Counted from the stretch's first letter, positions 42,369-55,500 are shown. The stretch: 64,000 bases of DNA from Ramularia collo-cygni (GCF_900074925.1 NW_019716258.1:1070989-1134988); one strand, 5' to 3'. Program-made: numbers and translations. Notes: generated from the letters alone by a model not told the origin.

Positions 42369-43948
42369 ATGTCGGTCAAACTTAAGACCGCCGCGGATGC
42401 ACGCGCTANGCGTACAGTCTTTCCGCCAGAGTTCAAGCAGAAAGTGAACATGGACAAGGTCAAGCTGCCGCTCATCAAAGTCTGGGTGCAGAACGAGGTC
42501 GCACGAATCCTCGGCAGCGATGACGACGTGGTCATTGGCATGATCATGGGCATGCTCGAGGATAAGTCTGTAAGTGGCTGTTCTACACCAGGAGGAAGAA
42601 AACATCTCACTGACCGTGATACAGCCCAACATCAAGCAACTACAGACCGATGTCTCCGGCTTCTTGGACAAGGACGCGGCGCCATTCTGTCTCTCGCTGT
42701 GGAAATTGTGCTTGAGTGCTCAGGAAGACCCGAATGGCGTTCCGAGAGAGCTGCTGGACGCGAAGACAGAGGAGCTCAAGCAGGAGAGGGTGGGTTGGAA
42801 TATCGATGCTAGTGGGCACAGAAACAGTATGGCTAACACAGTCTTTAGCTGGCTGAGGAGACAGCTCGACGTGAAGCCCTTCTCCGCCAAGATGAAGACC
42901 GTGAGCGCGATCGCGAAATGGACCGCATCAGAGAGCGAGAGCGGGGTCAGAGAGGACGCGGTGGTGGCATAGGATATCGTGGCCGTGATCGCGACCGCGA
43001 CCGCTATCGCGATGACCGTGATCGCGATTATGACCGCTCGTACGACCGCCGTCCACCTGTACCAAGATACTCCAGATCTCCACCACCACCAAGAAGACGC
43101 GACGGACCCAGACGTACCGACAGCTATATGCCGTCGAACAGAGGCCGCCACGATGACGAGCCGAGACGCCACCGTCGCTCTCCATCTTACGGTCGATCGC
43201 TAGCGAGATCTCGGTCTCCTCCAAGAAGGCTTCAACGCCGCAACACCAGCTCAGACCTCTCTCGTTCGTCGCCGCCGCGCAGAAACAGAGTTGGGAGCGA
43301 TGATATCGACAGACCCTCCCGTCAAGATGATCGCCAAACACTACGCTCACAATCACCTAGGATGTATCGCCAGAGGTCGCCAGACTACAACAACGCGCGT
43401 CGCCGATCACCACCACGCTCGCGTTCGCCAGCCCGTAGGGACCGGCGAGGTTCGACACGCACGCGCTCACCGCCGCACGAAGGCAGAAGGGCATCCGTTT
43501 CGCATGATCTCATCTATCGCACCGACCGCACGTCAAACTCGCACCGTTTGCAAGCTCCAAGCCAGGACAGCTCTCCGTACGGTGACAGTCGACACGCCTC
43601 GGATGCGAAGTCGACCGATGGTGGTGCTGCTGTCAACGAGGTGGGTCATGAAGACTAACCACTCACACATGCCCTTCTCCAGCCTGCACACGAGATAGCA
43701 TAATTTACTTTTGTCACGACTGACCTTTCGATTCACTCTTTCCTTTCTTCTTTCACAGCTAACATATGCAGAAATTCATCAAGGAGAGAAACAAGGGAGT
43801 ACCAGTAGCACTTGCAAGATTCCGCGAGGGTCTCGCTGCGACGAGGATGGAGCGCGCAGTACAGGAGCGTCAAGATGCGGAGAGGATGGAGCGCGCGCGG
43901 CGAGTCCAGCTGGATCGTCAGCGCCGCAACATGTACGAGCAGAGGTAA
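42369..43948 (+). CDS. PWI-domain RS-rich splicing factor (SRm160-like)
   Basis: Four exons, 42369-42569, 42625-42789, 42849-43640 and 43772-43948, give 444 residues. Residues 1-115 are the PWI domain, with FPPEFKQKVNMDKVKLPLIK and VWVQNEVARILGSDDDVVIG (a diverged PWI core), then LDKDAAPFCLSLWKLCLSAQ and GVPRELLDAKTEELKQER. The remainder is Arg, Asp, Ser and Pro rich: RDRDRDRYRDDRDRDYDRSY, and many SPPPRR/RSRSP dipeptides typical of SR-related splicing coactivators. PWI domains bind RNA and snRNP-linked partners in the nucleus. The last exon is a basic helix (RMERAVQERQDAERMERARR). Its acceptor is uncertain; without that splice the protein ends at 43658. Confidence 0.8.
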
Positions 43949-44504
43949 GCAAGTTTTTCCCCTTCATTATCACCATCCCACGGCGTGAAGACGGACGGGC
44001 AGGCAGGCAGACAGGGAGATTGGGAATGAGAACAGGGAAAGGCGTTGTGATCAGTGAACAGAGGGGAGGCAATGTTGGTGTGCGGAAAACAAGGATGGTG
44101 GGGTCTAGTAAGTACTGCACGGAAGTGAGGGTAAGTGTCACTGGGTGCTGCGGACATGAGTCTGACTTCGAAAACGACTGGATTATGGAGCGAAGGCCGC
44201 AAGCGTGGGCAGCTTCACACGCGCAGCCGTTACGGAGAGTGGCCTAGATCTCTTTACGCTGTTCAAGGCATGGAAAGGTGGTCATCTGCAGAACGCGAAT
44301 GGCAATGGCGTAACTCAGTGTAAGTACACAAAAATCGACCTCTCTCGGCGTAGTGGTGTCTCTTTCCTGCTTGACTTGACTGGCAGTCTTGCTCAAGCCG
44401 CCCCTTCCTCACTGTTCCCTCGTCATCATCGCTCTCCCTTCGGTTCGATCTGTCCTAGCTTTCACTTCTCGACAACGACCCTCAGTCTATACCACAGCAA
44501 AGCA
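43949..44504. other. Intergenic
   Basis: The end of the PWI gene is followed by purine-rich sequence (GGACGGGCAGGCAGGCAGAC at about 43993). Near 44340-44500 lies a pyrimidine-rich promoter for the next gene, with CTCTCTCGG, TTCCCTCGTC and similar. No gene seen. Confidence 0.5.
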
Positions 44505-45568
44505 ATGGCAACGNAAGAACAATTCCGGGACTATGGCAAGCTCGTCGTGGAGCGGATGAGTCTCCTCAAGACTGTTGTGCAGGCCAAAAGGAAGCACCGC
44601 GAGGCCGTGCAGGCAGTGAGGGACATTGACGCGAAGATGCACGCGATCGAGACGGTTTGTCAGACGTTTGTCATGCACAGCTTCACTCTCCTAACGCTTC
44701 CTAGTCGCATTCGAAGATTCCGCCGACCCGCATGGCGGTTGGAGAACAAAGAGCTGAAGAGCACAGGACTGAGAAGCCTCCAGAGGCAGAGGACAGACCT
44801 CAAGAGGATCCAACCCTACCAGACGGAGATGAACAGCTGCCCATAGCAGAACGGGTTTCCACATCGCTCCATCGAGGCCAAGCCGACACCACGACACCGA
44901 TGGCTGCTCGGCCTGGCCTCTGTGCATATACCGGTCCGCGACGTGAACCTATCAGGTCACATGATCACATTGAAGTAAATGGCCAGGAACCGAAACTCAG
45001 CTCCGACTACACCATGATAGTGTGGCTTGATGGTGGATGGTTTGAGATCTGGTGTCATATCTGCGGCGCCAATGCTAGTAGCTGTGTAACCAGCCCAGAC
45101 CACCTCCAGGATATTGCGGGCTTGACTACACACTTGGCCGCAATGCATGGCGGATTCAACGTGGCAAACTCTGTCGCCAAGAATTGGACTCGTGCAGACG
45201 CCCTCGCTACTTGTGGGAAGTATTTCTTGGGCAAAGAAGATCTACGGGCCTTGTGTAGGTGGGAACTCACCACAAACAAGGTCACTGCTTCTGGCCGACC
45301 GGTTCCCGATGTGAAGAAGCGACACAACGCGCCTTTGCCGCCTCTGCCCGATGTACCGTCACAGGTTCTCTCCTCTAGCACTATGCGCGCTACTACTCCG
45401 ATCCTTGGCAAGCGTCAGAGATTGGAAAACGACACCGGCCGTGACGGCGAGGACGAAGCCGACAATATGAACATAGCATCTAAATCCAGCATGGGCTGGG
45501 CTACGGCTGCCGTACGGACGAGCTCCGAGAAGATACAATACTACGATGGATCCGAAGATGATTTCTAG
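44505..45568 (+). CDS. Uncharacterised protein with a C2H2-like zinc motif
   Basis: Two exons, 44505-44654 and 44705-45568 (50-base intron), give 337 residues. Exon 1 (MATxEQFRDYGKLVVERMSL, LKTVVQAKRKHREAVQAVRD) is a helical, probably coiled-coil start. A disordered acidic linker runs to about residue 150. Residues 165-245 contain WFEIWCHICGANAS and LTTHLAAMHG, a CxxC plus HxxxxH spacing like a single C2H2 finger, then KYFLGKEDLRALCRWELTT. The tail is disordered with a basic KRQRLENDTGRDGEDE patch and an acidic GSEDDF end. I know no named family. A nuclear nucleic-acid or protein-binding role is possible. Confidence 0.65.
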
Positions 45569-46435
45569 ACGCTGGCTAGAAGCACCCGCTTCCGTGGGAG
45601 TGAGCGTGAGTATCCTCCTGTTGCGGTCAAAGATTCTCTTGAGTCTCTGCTGATTCCTACTTATTAAGTGACCGCGCTCTTTCCTACAATTCCGCATGTG
45701 AAAGGACAACAGCAAAGTATCAAGTTGTCATCCTACCGACGGCAAGGCGGGAAGCACCACGACCAGGCGCCAACAGGTCACCAATACGATGAGTAGGCCA
45801 TGCTGTATTCTCACCTTGTCTATCCTCCTTCGTGCGCTTATCGTTGCGGGGAAGGAAATCTGCGATTATGGATAGTTAAATTGTAGACATTGCCTACTAG
45901 GCTTCCATGCCGAGACTCTGGTTCTATCCTTCATGCAAGAAGACGCAAAATAATGCAGAATTAAAGCAAGATCAATCATTTAGGCAGCCTTGATGGTCTG
46001 AATCATCGGTATAGCAAGCACAAAGTTAGCAATCACCTCCTCTACGCCTTGTTTCCACCACTAAATACTTGCTCCCTATTACTGTACACTGATTTCGTCG
46101 CATCTAAATGCGGAGCAGATATCTTGGGAATCTGAGCTATCGCGGAGCATTAGGAGCGGTCATCGACCAATGAAGTCGCATACGATCAAGTCTGATTAAC
46201 GAGCATGTTCAACAAACGTAGGTCTCGCATCATTTGCTATTGCTTCCAGGAGGATGCGGGTCCCTTAGTGCTTTTAGTTTCGAGAAGGGACGCTCTGACG
46301 ATCGGCAAAGTGGTATGAGGATCCTCATACTAGACGGCAAAGTGGCATGAGCAAAGCAGCATTAAGTCGTAGCGGCAGTCTCCCTCACACATTTTTATCT
46401 CCCATCCAAATATCTTCTGGGCCCTCTGCTTCGAC
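45569..46435. other. Intergenic, with palindrome and direct repeats upstream of the PEBP gene
   Basis: No gene seen. A perfect palindrome flanked by direct repeats occurs at 46303-46351 (separate entry). The rest is AT-rich. Confidence 0.55.
46303..46351. repeat. 18-bp perfect palindrome between two 17-bp direct repeats
   Basis: GTATGAGGATCCTCATAC at 46313-46330 reads the same on both strands. CGGCAAAGTGG(T/C)ATGAG occurs at 46303-46319 and 46335-46351 with one mismatch, 32 bases apart. It ends 84 bases before the PEBP start codon, so it may be a factor-binding site or a hairpin in the leader. Confidence 0.8.
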
Positions 46436-47162
46436 ATGCGGCTTCTTTCCCTCCTTTCGCTCACACTAGTAGCCAGCGCTGCCTCGATAGGAGAGCGCGC
46501 AAATTGTGATATACATGCCAGCACTGCAGAGTTCGCAACATCGAGGAGAGCACTGGTGGATGCTAGACTCGTACCTGAGACACCAGCCCAGTTCCAACCC
46601 ACGGGCAGCAATGTCAACTTGATCCCAAGTTTCAACCCGACAGCCCTGCTCAACGTGACTTATGGTCAAAAAATTGTGAGACTCGGCAACTCGTTTTCGA
46701 CTCTGGAGACTGTACAAGCCCCATCAATTACTTTTACTGCAGAACAGGGACATGGTGCGTACACGGCCTCCATCGATCCTGCAAATATAAGATTCAGCTG
46801 ACGGTCGTTCTCCAGACCCATTCACAACCAAATACACAATTATCATGGCAGATCCAGATGCTCCGGACCCGGCTCTTCCGATTCTAGGCAGCGCCCTACA
46901 CGAAATCATCTCAGATGCTCAACCTGAGTGCGTGACGAGCCAAATGCGTAAGGAGGTAGCTTCGTACAAGTCTCCGACGCCACTGGGACTTCCTCCTCAC
47001 CGATACACATTCCTTGTCTATCGTCAGCCAGCTGGCTATGTTCCGCCAGCAGAGAATCAAGCTCTGCTGTTTAATGTTACGCAGTATGCTACTGAGCATG
47101 GGCTGCAGGGCCCTGTTGCTGGGAACTTTTTTCGCGAGGGATTGGGAAATCTTCTTGACTAG
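46436..47162 (+). CDS. Secreted phosphatidylethanolamine-binding protein (PEBP family)
   Basis: Two exons, 46436-46754 and 46816-47162 (61-base intron), give 221 residues. MRLLSLLSLTLVASAASIG is a signal peptide. SITFTAEQGHDPFTTKYTII leads to MADPDAPDP, the DPDxP anion-pocket motif. SPTPLGLPPHRYTFLVYRQP is the second PEBP signature (GxHR-type, here PPHRY). The family binds phospholipid head groups or acts as a protease or kinase inhibitor; secreted fungal forms have no clear role. The His in the usual RHW strand is replaced around ALHEIISDAQPE, so the pocket may be altered. The intron falls inside the strand before DPDxP and without it the frame ends early. Confidence 0.85.
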
Positions 47163-47907
47163 GACCTGATAGAATATGTATCGAGGGNAATGGCAGAGGT
47201 TGAGTAGATTCATCTTGAGGGCAGTGTGTGGGAAGACTCCATCTTGCTTGTCTTTAATGCCTTGATTGTATGAAACTTGTTGAGGGCGAATTCAAAGATA
47301 CGGTATATAGAAGGACAGGGGTAGAGAATAATGTATCATGTGAGTTGTCTCGTTTCGCTCTAGGTGAAGTACTCGCATTCCTCGCTATTGTTTGAAGGCA
47401 TGTTCCAGCTAATGCAGTCGTCCGATGCAGATCACAGGACAGCTGCGCAATCCACATGGCTTCGTATCCTGAATGCCGGGTCTCGTCGAGGAACCGCTTT
47501 TTCCTTCAACGCACCGAACATGGGTGAGACGGCATAAATGCGTGGTGGAGGTCCGTACCGGATGAGGCCGGACGGGAAGTGGAGGAGACTAGAACTACGC
47601 AGGTGGAGGGGCTCTCATGAACAACGTCCTTCCGCCAATCATCACGTTGAGAAAGATCCCAATCATTCACGCATCTCGACGGGCCAGATTGCCCACTCGG
47701 AGGACGGTAGTCTCGAGGAGCCAAGCGAGAGAGCGTGGTTGAAGTCGGCGGATATATTGCTCAAGGCGTGCCTGTCCGCCAGAGTAACCCTGGTACGGTA
47801 GCTTCTCAGTGATTGACTTGTCAGTACAGCGAGCAACCACGTTCCTGTTCTTGACTCACTTCCTTTTCCCCTGCCACTTCACCTCTCTCCTCTCTTTTTC
47901 CTCCAGC
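47163..47907. other. Intergenic, no supported gene
   Basis: Between the PEBP gene and GAL7. Frames are short and overlapping. Pyrimidine-rich sequence with CTCTCCTCTC occurs just before the GAL7 start. Confidence 0.5.
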
Positions 47908-49304
47908 ATGCACCAAGTCCAATCCAACAACGACCTACCTGACTCCCTTCCACCAGCTCGATCCACTTCACACCGCGACATGCCCACCATGCAGGACGAA
48001 GACATTCTCAACGACATCTCGCACCGACGCTTCAACCAACTACGAGGCTCGTGGGTGCTGGTCTCACCACACCGGACCAAGCGACCGTGGCAGGGCCAGA
48101 AAGAGGAGCCCAGCAAGAACGTTCTGCCTCACTACGACCCCTCGGTACGTGCTTTACGTTTGGCATATGCAAGAGCATGGATATCAGGATCACAATGCTG
48201 ATTCATGTAACAGTGCTATCTATGCCCCGGCAACAAGCGAGCCCAAGGCGAGATCAATCCAAAGTACGAGAGCACCTTCGTTTTCGTAAACGATTACTCG
48301 GCAGTGAAGGAGGAGCAGGCAGAATATACTCCGCCCAAGGGCAATGGCAGTAAGATACTGGCGTTCAGTGAAGTGAGCAATGAGCTGGATTAACGCTCTC
48401 CCAGCGCTCGCTTCCCGGTTACTACGTGCTGAGGGCACCACTGGCAAGTGCTACGTGATCACCTTTTCTCCCGAACACAACATCACACTCGCCGACATGC
48501 CGCCCGCATCAATAATGCCGGTGATTGATACCNGGACGAAGATCTACACCTCACACCTCGACCAACGGTCACCACTGCTCAGAGCAGCAGGATCACTAGC
48601 GAATAGCAATGGCGCAATCGAGCCAAAGCAGCAATTCCGATACATGCAGATATTCGAGAACAAGGGTAGCGCTATGGGCTGCTCGAATCCCCACCCTCAC
48701 GGCCAGGTCTGGGCAACAACATCCCTACCCGAAGAACCGAGTCTGGAGCTCCACAACTTGCAGCAATATCGCAAAGACAATGCTGGCTCACACATGCTCG
48801 TCGATTACGCCAAGCTAGAAAGTGAGCAAGGCGAGCGAACCGTATTTGAGAACAGTAGTTTCTGGGCTGGATGTCCATGGTGGGCGACTTGGCCATTCGA
48901 AATCATGGTCATTGCNAAATCTCACAGACGTGCGCTTGTAGATTTCAGCCAAGAGGAGAAAGAGGATCTGGCAGAGGTGATTGCTGAGGTCACACGGAGA
49001 TACGACAACCTGTTTGAGACTAGCTTTCCTTACAGTGAGTTTCATCTTTTTGGACTGTGAGAATGTAGCTGACAACTTCCCAGGCATGGGTATCCACCAG
49101 GCTCCTCTCACAGGAACGGACGAGGAGATTGAGTCCTCACACTTCCACATCCACTTTTNCCCGCCTCTATTACGGAGCGCCACCGTGCGGAAGTTCTTGG
49201 TTGGCTACGAGATGATGGCCGAGCCGCAGCGTGATATCACGCCAGAGCAAGCCGCAAAGCGACTGCGGGATTGCGTAGGTGAGCTGTATCGGAGAAAGCT
49301 TTGA
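47908..49304 (+). CDS. GAL7: Galactose-1-phosphate uridylyltransferase (Leloir pathway)
   Basis: Four exons, 47908-48144, 48214-48349, 48405-49034 and 49084-49304, give 407 residues. The N-terminus holds HRRFNQLRGSWVLVSPHRTK and RPWQGQ. CYLCPGNKRAQGE contains the metal-binding CxxC pair. MGCSNPHPHGQVWA has the HPH motif whose second His is uridylylated during catalysis. SSFWAGCPWWATWPFEIMVI and SSHFHIHFxPPLLRSATVRK complete the HIT-type fold. The enzyme exchanges UMP between UDP-glucose and galactose 1-phosphate. GAL1 and GAL10 are not in the window, as is usual for filamentous fungi, where the pathway is dispersed. I took the first ATG (MHQVQSNNDLPDS); the one at 47980 (MPTMQDED) is equally possible. 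Two N bases fall in conserved codons. Confidence 0.94.
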
Positions 49305-49587
49305 GGATGGGGATGAGCGTTGAGAGACACGATGAAACTTTCATGGTACGATTTGCATGCTCTCAGGTGCGGGCAGTTAGAGTCACGGCATAGCGTAACG
49401 CGACCACGATCGACATTTACTCACCTTATCGACTCTCGGTTGAGACTGAAGCTTGGAACGTTTGGACCAGGAATCTCAATACTGTACAATGTCGAGAGGT
49501 AGGTACAACATCCAAAGTCATGCTTTCCATCCCAAGCGCCCGCCGCTGAAATACTGACATCAAGTAAAAAACAAAAGAAATCCCTCA

Positions 49588-52500
49588 TTAAGACTCCACT
49601 GCGACAACGACTGGTCCTCCAGCCTTTTGCCAGTCGTCCAAAGCCTCTGCCGTTTCCATCACTTCTTTGTGATCTTTCTCCTCTTCCTTCTTCTCCTTTT
49701 CGTCTTGCTCTGNGCGAACAGATATATTAGATGATTCGAGATCGCCTTGAAGGCATGTGACTCGGGCTTGGACGAGCCGCCAAGAAGACGCCTCGCTCTC
49801 CCTCTCCGAGAGCGACGCGGTGTTTGTTTGCAGGATACATGTGCATGTGTGAGACTGCGGTGTGAAGGTTTACTTACTACCACCAAGCATGCCACCAACC
49901 ACCGGGATCGACGACAAAGCGCTGCCACCCTTCTTCTTGTTGTCCTTCTTCTTGTCGTCGATGAGACCGAAAGAGGCGAGGAGCTTGTTGATTCCGAGGC
50001 CGCCGAGGAGACCATTGACCAGACCACCAAGTCCTAGTCCGTTGAGGAGTTGTCCGACAAGGCCGAGCACACCGGCGAGCAGGAGACCGACGGCTGCGAG
50101 AATCTGGAACAGAGGCTGGGTCATCAAGCCCCAGAGCGGGTTGAGCTTCTTCTTGGCGTGTGGCATGTTGTTGAGCTTCTTCTTGGCGTCGTCGATTGTG
50201 GTGACGACCGTGCTGGTGAGCTCCTTGAGCGTCTCTGCGAGACGGAATTCCTCGGGAGTCGCCTCACCTGTGCCAGCGCGACCCTTGGCTTGAGCTGCGA
50301 TCTTGCCGTCAGGATCAAGGCCACGCAGAGAGCCATTGCACTCCTGCAGAATGCGACCACCCTCCTCAATCAAAGGCTTGACTTTGTTGACAAGCTCCTC
50401 TTCATCGAGCTCATCCTTGGGTGTGTTGTCGGCCTTCTCCATGTGCTCCTTGATCTGCTTGCAGATGGGTTGCATCTTCTCGAGAGTCTGCGTGCAGATG
50501 CTGGCCATCTTGCCGGNGATCTCGCGCTCCTCCTCACGCTTACGGGCTNCTTCGAGTTCCTCCTCGGTGGGGCCCTCATATTCGTCCTCGGCGATGNTCT
50601 CGATGAGTGTGACTTCACCGATCTTGTTGCCCTCCACGTCGACGACATTGCCAGCGTCATCAATCTCTTGACCGACGCAGTGGCCAAGATCACCCATGGT
50701 CAGCTTACCCAGCAAGTCGCCATTCTCATCGCGCACCTCTCCCTCCTTGTTGACACGCATGCCAGACATGGGGCTGACACGCTTCTCCTTCTCCTCCGGC
50801 TCCCACCTCTCAGCCTTGCCAATGCGGTTACCATTCTTGTCGAGGATGTCACCGTCCTCGTCAACAGTGCGACCAAGAAGCTTCTTGATGTCACCCTCGA
50901 TAACACGACCGACAATATCGCCAGCTGCGGTGGTGACAGTGCCGTCTTTGTTGATTTCGAGATCATCGAAGCCAGCAAATGGGCCTTCCTCGCCACCAGC
51001 ACCGAGAGCAAGCTCTGCGCGTCCGATGACATTGCCAGCGTTGTCCCAGATCTGACCCTCACCATCAACCTTCTTGCCGATCATAACATTGGGATCTCCC
51101 TCAACAACACGACCAATGACCTGGCCGCTGCCATCGACAGCGTATCCGGCCTTGTTGATGGTGGTACCAGCAAGAGCTGACAAGTCCTGGGGCACTTCGT
51201 CTTCTTCAGACCATGGCTCGGCATGTCCCTTGACGTTGCCATACTTGTCGATTATGTCTCCATCCTCGTCGACATGGAGTCCGACCAGCTTCTTGGCGTT
51301 GCCTTCAGTGATCTGACCAACAGTGTTGCCATCAGCATCCTCGACGAAACCATCCTTAACGACACGGAGTCCCTCTAGACCTGCGAATGGTCCTTCTGGG
51401 CGGGCGACTCTCTCGTTTTCTGGCAAGACCTCGCACTTGCCAACGACTTTGCCAGTGTCTCCGTAGATGTATCCGTTTTCGTCACACTTCCGGCCAGCAA
51501 GCTCTGACACATTGCCTTCGACGAGACGCCCAAAGGGAATTCCCTTATCGTCGACGACATAGCCTTGCTTGTTGAGGTACTTGCCATCGAGCGCGCTGTT
51601 GTCAAGAGGAGTCTCGTCCTCTTCGACAATCGGCTCAGCGTGACCCTTGGTGTTTCCAAACTTGTCGATGATATCGCCGTCGTCGTCGACCGCCATTCCG
51701 ATCAGGCGTTTGGGATCGCCCTCCGTAATCTCACCAACGACATTGCCATTCTCATCCTCCACTTTGCCCTCCTTCACAACGCGGAGACCCTCGAGACCTG
51801 CGAAAGGACCCTCAGGACGAGCAACGCGCTCGTTGTCTGGGATGGGTTCACATCTGCCGACGATCTTTCCTGTATCGCCGTGGATGTAGCCTTGCTCGTC
51901 GCATTTACGTCCAGCAAGTTCAGAAGCAGTGCCTTCAACGAGACGTCCGAATGGAGTTCCGTCAGAGTCGACTGCAAAGCCTTGCTTGTTGAGGGTGAGT
52001 CCGTCCAAGATGGAGTAATNGATATCAGCCTCATCTGGAAGAGGCTCTGCGTGGCCCTTGACATTGCCGAATTTGTCGATGATGTCGCCATCCTCATCCA
52101 CTCGCATTCCAAGAAGACGCTTTGGATCACCTTCGACAATCTCGCCAACCACGTTGTCGTTGATGTCTTCGACCTTGCCCTCCTTCACGACATGAAGGCC
52201 TTCGAGTCCTGAGAAAGCACCTTCAGGTCTGCGGACACGCTCATCCTCGGGGAGAGGCTCACAGCGTCCAACGATCTTTCCAGTGTCGTTGTAAATCAGA
52301 CCCTTTTCATCCGTCTTGCGGCCAGCCAACTCGGCGGCATTGCCTTCGATGATCTTGCCGAAAGGCACACCACTCTCATTCACGACGAATCCTTGCTTGT
52401 TCAAGGTGAGACCCTCAAGAACGGAGAAGTCGACTGGATCCTCCTCGGGGAGAGGTTCGGCATGGCCTTTCACATTGCCGTACTTGTCGACAATGTCTCC

Positions 52501-55500
52501 GTCTTCATCAACGGTCAGTCCAATCAAGCGCTTCGCATTGCCCTCGACAATTTCGCCGACAACGTTTCCGTCCTCGTCAGCGACCTTGCCGCCTTCGACA
52601 ACGCGCAAGTCATCGAGACCAGCAAAGGGGCCCTCAGGCTTGGCCTCGCGCTCATTCTCAGGAATCAGTTCGACCTTGCCTACAACAGCTCCAGTGTCAT
52701 TCCAGAACTGGCCCTTGTCGTCAAGCTTGCGACCCGCGAGCTCCTTGGCGTTGCCCTCTACCAATCGAGCGACTGGAATACTCTCATCCCCGATGACGAG
52801 ACCTTGCTTGGTGACGGTCTTGCCCTGGAGGAATGAAAGGTCGGGAGCTTCCTCGGTGACCTCTTCTTCATCCTCTGGGACGTAGCGCTCGGCGTGGCCG
52901 ACGACAGAGCCCTTCTTGTCAATGATGTCGCCGTCTTCGTCGACAACACGGCCGATGAGCTTCTTCGCATCGCCCTCGGTCACGTAGCCGACGGTGTTGC
53001 CGTTGTCATCCTGAACCCAGCCGTCTTCAACCACGTGAAGGCCCTCAAGGCCAGCAAATGTAGCCTCCTGCTCGGGATCTTCCTGTGGTACGGTCTGAGC
53101 ACGACCAATAACGTGGCCTTTGTTGTCCCAGAACTGGCCTTCGGAATCGGCGGTCAGGCCTGACTNGGAGAGCTTCTTCGNATCGCCTTCGACGAGTTCA
53201 CCTGCAATGGCTCCATTAGAGTCAATGAGCTTGCCGGCTTTGTTGACCGTGAGGCCTTCCAGGGTGGAGAGTGGGGGAAGCTGAGGTCCATCATCTTCAG
53301 CTGCCTCCTCTTCCGCTGGTGCTTCCTCCTCCTCAGCGGCTGCCTCAGCCTCTTCTTCTGGCTCAGATACTGGCAAAGTGCGGACAGTACCGAGGACATT
53401 GNCTGAGTCATCGAGAACCTCGCCCTTGCTGTTGATCTTCTTTCCAGCGATCTGGGCAAGGTCGCCGCTGGTGAGCTCACCGATAGGCTCGCCGTCCTCG
53501 TTGAGAACCTGTCCCTTCTTGTTGACCTTCAAGCCCTCAAGAACAGACACGGCCGGTGCCTCTGGCTCTGGCTCTGATTGTTCGACCTCCTGGGGCAATG
53601 TTCGCACATGGCCAATGACGTTGCCATCTTTGTCAAGCACTTCGCCGATTTCGTTGATCTTCTTGCCTGCACATTGCGACAGTTCGCCAGCGGTGAGCTC
53701 ACCGATTGGCTCACCTTCCTCGTCAAGAACCTGGCCCTTCTTGTTGACTTTGAGTCCGTCCAAGATGGAGAGCGAGGGCTCTTCCATGACTGGCTCTGCA
53801 TCCTCTGCAGCCTCCTCAACATCAGAGGTAGCTTCATCTGCAGCTTCGTCCGCCACATCCTTTGCGTCCTCGGTCGCATCTTCGGTGGCATCTTCGGTGG
53901 CGTCATCGGCGGCATCTTCTCCCTCTTCGGGCAATTCGCCCAGCTCTGCGAGAAGCTCGTGAGTGGCTTCCTCTGCAGCATCGCCCGGTGTGACACGAAC
54001 ATGGCCGACCAGGTTGTTCTTTTTGTCGAAGACCTCGCCTTTGTCGTTGACTTTGCCACCAACGCAAGCCGCAAGATCGCCATCAATAAGCTCACCAATC
54101 TCTTCCCCATCATCGTTGAAGATCTTGCCCTTCTTGTTGACCTTCTTGCCGTCAAGAATCCGGAAGTCAAGCGCGGAGTGAAGGCCAGCAAGCTTCTCTG
54201 CCACGCCATCCGCAAGTTCGGTCTTGCCGATGACGTTGCCCTCTTCGTCGAGAACATTGCCTTCTTCGTCGACCTGAAGAGTGTTGGGATCAACTTCGCC
54301 TTCCGCAATCTTTTGCCGAAGGGTCTCGTCTTCAATGCCACCAAGAATGTTGCCTTCATCGTCAAGAATGTCGCCAGCCTCGTTCAGCTCCTTGCCCTGG
54401 AGAGCCTCGATACCGGGGAGCTGGTCTTCGATCTCTGTCGGTGCAGCATCAGGTACCTCGTCTGCAGCATCTTGAGCATCTTCGGTGGCGTCCTCAACCT
54501 GACCCTGTGCGTCTTCTGCGGCTTCTGAGGCATCTGGAACCGCCGCCTTTGCCGGCGGCGCGGCTTCGTAGACACCCTGCTCGACAAGCTCCTCAGTGTC
54601 TTCATGGATCTCAGCGTGTCCAATGACGTTTCCTTTCTTGTCGACAAACTCGCCCTGAGCGTTGAGAGTAGCGTGCTGGAGCTCCTCGGGGTCGCCATCG
54701 ACTACTCTGCCAACGGTATTGCCGTCGTCATCGTAGATGAGGCCGTCGATCTGGCAAGACAGCCCTTCAAGGATCGACACAGCGGGAAGGTTGTAAGCTT
54801 CCTCAACATCCTCCTCGGCATCCTCAACGCCGTTGGCAAGCTGATCCTCACCATCGTCAAATTGACTGATGAAGTCTTCAGCACCCTCAGGCAGCTCCTC
54901 GCCCTTCTCTTGCGCCTCTTGAAGCTGCTTCTTGACTTGCTCGGGTAGGAGTTCTACTCGGCCCACCAGATCACCATCATCGTCGAGGATCTCGCCCTCA
55001 TCCCCAATCGGGTAGCCAGCAAGATCTTCTGCGTCGCCCTCGGCGAGCTGGCCGACCGCATTGCCTTCACTGTCGTATACATTCCCATCTTCATCAACTT
55101 CCAGACCTTTGAGTACGGAAAGATCCACGGGAAGACCCTCAGGAACTTTGACTTCACCAGGGACGGCACTGGTAGCATCATCTGTGTGAGGAAGCTCCTC
55201 GCCAGTTGCTTGCTCGGTGGTTTCCTTGGCTTGATCCTTCACGCCGTTGGTCGCCTCCTGGGCTTGATCCTGGACGCCATTGGTAGCCTCATCCTTCGCC
55301 TGACCAGCCTGATCAGCGACATCTTCTCCGGCTTCTCTGACGTTGTCACCAGCATCGCTGACTGCATCTTCAGCTTGCNCGGCAGTGTTTGAAACGGCCT
55401 CGCCAGCTTGGGCAGCAGCACCTTCGGCCGTGTTACCAGCCTCGTCAGCTGCACCCTTGGCAGTCTCGGTCACGCCACCAGTGGCATCGTCTTCCGATTC

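Noticed and set aside
50050..51180. 376-codon plus-strand frame rich in Leu, Val and Asp
   Set aside because: It is the complement of the DUF3659 repeats; its apparent repeat structure mirrors the minus-strand domains.
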